Assembly: GCA_900754255.1 (NCBI GenBank)
Contig: CAAECI010000084.1
Location: forward strand, 1-26,428
Length of the DNA: 26,428 bases
Reading direction: 5' to 3'
Source of the DNA: an uncultured Succinivibrio sp.
GTDB taxonomy: Bacteria; Pseudomonadota; Gammaproteobacteria; Enterobacterales; Succinivibrionaceae
Both the position numbers and the translations under genes were made by a program. Positions 24,314-26,428 of the stretch are shown piece after piece (position 1 is the stretch's first letter; each line of letters opens with the position of its first letter). The notes beneath the pieces are model-generated. The model saw nothing but the letters and a program-made list of their open reading frames with translations, was not told where the DNA came from and did not search any database.

Positions 24314-26428
24314 TTACTTAGTCTTGGCCGCACGGACGGTTCTGGTTACAAAGACTACAATCACCGCGATGAAGGCGACAATACCCAATATATCGGCAAC
24401 GGATGCGAAATCTGCGCCTACGAGGGCAAGAGGATCGGCCGCACCGCCTGAGGATACGGATATCACAACGGCAAGTGCAATCAGCACACCGATGATGCTC
24501 TCACCTACAATCATGCCGGAGGCAAACAGCACGCCGGTATGATCGCTGCGTTTCATGCCTGCCTTATCGGAATGAGCTTTAACGTAACGGGCGACAAAAT
24601 AATTCAACACCGCACCGAGCATGAAGGCTATACAGATGCTCGAAGGCAGATAAATACCGAAGCCCACGGCCAAAGGAGGCAGAGCCCAGCCCTGTCTGTA
24701 TTTGGCAAGGCCTCTGTGTACGATGCTGCATACGACTCCTATGCCTACTCCCAAGAGAATAAGATCCCAATCCAGACTGCTTTTGAAGATCCCTTGGGCC
24801 AGGGTTGCCATCAAGGTAGCCTGCGGAGCCGATAAAACTGCGGCCGGATCCATATCCACCCGCGGCATCGCCCCCGTAAAGCCGTAAGCCTCGTAAAGCA
24901 AATTCATCACCGGAGCAATGGCAACGGCACCGGTCACGCAGCCTATAAGCAACGCCACCTGCTGTCTCCAGGGAGTGGCACCGATGAGATAACCGGTTTT
25001 GAGATCCTGCATATTGTCATTGGAAATACAGGCAACGGCGGTGATCACACCGGTTATAAAAATGGCATAGGCCGTGGCAAAACGGGATCCGTTTTCAATT
25101 TCGAAGACGGAGAAAAGCTCACTCAAGCCATAGACGGTAAGCGAGGCTGCTAGCACTCCCAAAATGGTAATGCCGGATATGGGGCTTGAAGATGATCCGA
25201 GCAAGCCTGCCATATAGCCGCATGCAGCTGCCACCAAAAAGCCCATCAGCACGGCCAGGATCAAGCCTACGCTTACGAAGATGAAGGTAGTGCCTGCAGA
25301 TAAGCCGGCCTCGGCTACGAAAAAGTAAAAGACTACAAACAACCCTACCAACGAAAGCAACAATACCGTAATAAAGCTCTTTGCCGAGAGATCGATGTCG
25401 GTATGATGCAGCTCGCGGGCGGCGGCGGTCTTATTGTTTCTGCTTACGGCAATGGCATCGGTCATGCCGCGGATCACAGGTCTTGCCAGAGAGATTAATG
25501 TCCATACGGCCGCAATACCGATGACGCCGACACCGATGAGCCTTACCTTGGCCACCCATACGGAGGATGCAAAATCACCTTAAGGAAGCTCCCTTGGGGA
25601 TCTGACCGACTAGAGAGGTAAAATAAGGTACGAAGCCCCCCAAGAAATAAGCCAGCCCACCAAAACGGCGATACCGCTTGAGATCCCGATGAGATAGCCT
25701 GCCGAGATAAGAGCCGTTGAAAAGCCGATCCCAACGCCCGTAACCGCAGTTCCGCCCAAGGAGAACCAGGAAGAAAAGCCCGAGGCAAAAATATGGAAGC
25801 CTGAGGAGAACAAAGCGAAAATACTGGAGAAGCCGAAACCTGCCAGGATCTCCTTAAGGCCCGTCGACGACGCGCCGTCCTCGGGCTTCTTATCCTCACT
25901 CACGCTGCCTGCTCTTAAAATTTCAGCGGCGGCACGCCCCTCAGGATATGGAAGATCCGTTTCCACCACCATGGCGCGGCGCAGAGGAATAGTAAAGAGC
26001 ACACCTAAAAAGCCGCCTAAGGCACACAGCGTCAACGTCTGCCACAAGGGGAAGGAATGCCAATAGCCGAGCATGATGAGGCCCGGTAAGATGAAGATGA
26101 TGGCAGTAAGAGTACCAGCCGAGGAGGCCTGAGTTTGTACCATATTGTTTTCAAGAATGTTCGAATGCTTGAACATACGTAACAAGGCCATGGAAATAAC
26201 GGCAGCCGGAATGGAGGTACTGAAGGTCATACCTACCTTAAGGCCCAGATAAACGTTCGAGGCCGTAAAGATCACGGTAATAAGCGCACCGAGCAGAACG
26301 CCGCGTAGCGTCAGTTCCTTAAGGTGCGTATCGTAAACAACTTTCGACTAAAGTCGAAAGCTTTATTGTCACCTGCTAAAGCAGGCTCAACATAAGGCTT
26401 GTTTACACCAGCCCCCGGGTTATCAGCA
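24314..26428 (-). pseudogene. OPT family oligopeptide transporter, frame broken in three places (partial at window edge)
   Basis: This is an inner-membrane OPT/YSL-type transporter for peptides or metal chelates. Clear family sequence is seen: LKELTLRGVLLGALITV, YLGLKVGMTFSTSIPAAVIS, DLPYPEGRAAAEIL, then DFASSVWVAKVRLIG and SNDNMQDLKTGYLIGATPWR. Three breaks occur. Near 26339-26341 the upstream frame (...NKAFDFSRK) must shift to reach VYDTHLKELTLRG. At 25617 a base appears lost before an in-frame TAG (25612-25610). At 25580 a base appears gained, next to an in-frame TAA (25582-25580). Between the last two, the segment SLVGQIPKGASL (25616-25581) reads in another frame, so these two shifts cancel. 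Either a decaying gene or base errors near the contig end would explain this. The 5' end lies outside the window. Confidence 0.75.

Overview
The window looks like chromosomal DNA of a gammaproteobacterium. TusE ends in the same PKPVKCI tail as the Escherichia coli protein, SlyX ends in PPPHY, the NUDIX protein resembles E. coli YfcD, and the tRNA-Ser carries an encoded CCA. A TRAP transporter next to glucuronate isomerase, an OPT-family transporter and AT-rich spacers would suit a host-associated anaerobe of the Succinivibrionaceae type. That family assignment is an inference; no rRNA or other decisive marker is present.

Layout. 1-560 (minus): three tightly packed coding remnants, two of them broken, the last possibly the start of an Rpn/PD-(D/E)XK family protein. 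677-766: tRNA-Ser(GGA). 928-2520 (minus): a methyl-accepting chemotaxis protein. 3084-9933 (minus): a complete type I Wadjet anti-plasmid system, jetABCD. 9975-10845 (minus): tusE and a YfcD-like NUDIX hydrolase directly upstream of the Wadjet genes. 10914-14544 (minus): a five-gene operon with two HMA-like proteins, a P1B-type ATPase lacking the usual CPC motif, and two tiny glycine-zipper membrane proteins. 14856-15098 (plus): slyX, divergent from that operon. 15166-16128 (minus): a BASS-family transporter. 16624-19051 (plus): a LEA14-like lipoprotein, a two-helix membrane protein and asnS. 19540-24004 (plus): TRAP transporter P-Q-M genes followed by uxaC. 24314-26428 (minus): an OPT-family transporter gene interrupted by several frame breaks.

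The most interesting region is the five-gene metal operon. Its composition (P1B ATPase without CPC, HMA2-like partners, small GxxxG membrane proteins) resembles the fez operons that build ferrosomes, the lipid-bounded iron storage organelles described in Desulfovibrio, Shewanella, Rhodopseudomonas and Clostridioides difficile. This is offered as a hypothesis. The Wadjet system is complete and its catalytic motifs are intact: Walker A and B and the signature motif in JetC, and Toprim acidic residues in JetD. A TATAAT element and a Shine-Dalgarno-supported TTG start lie just ahead of jetA. The TRAP genes and uxaC together suggest hexuronate uptake and catabolism, with hairpins after dctP and dctM that could set the expression ratio.
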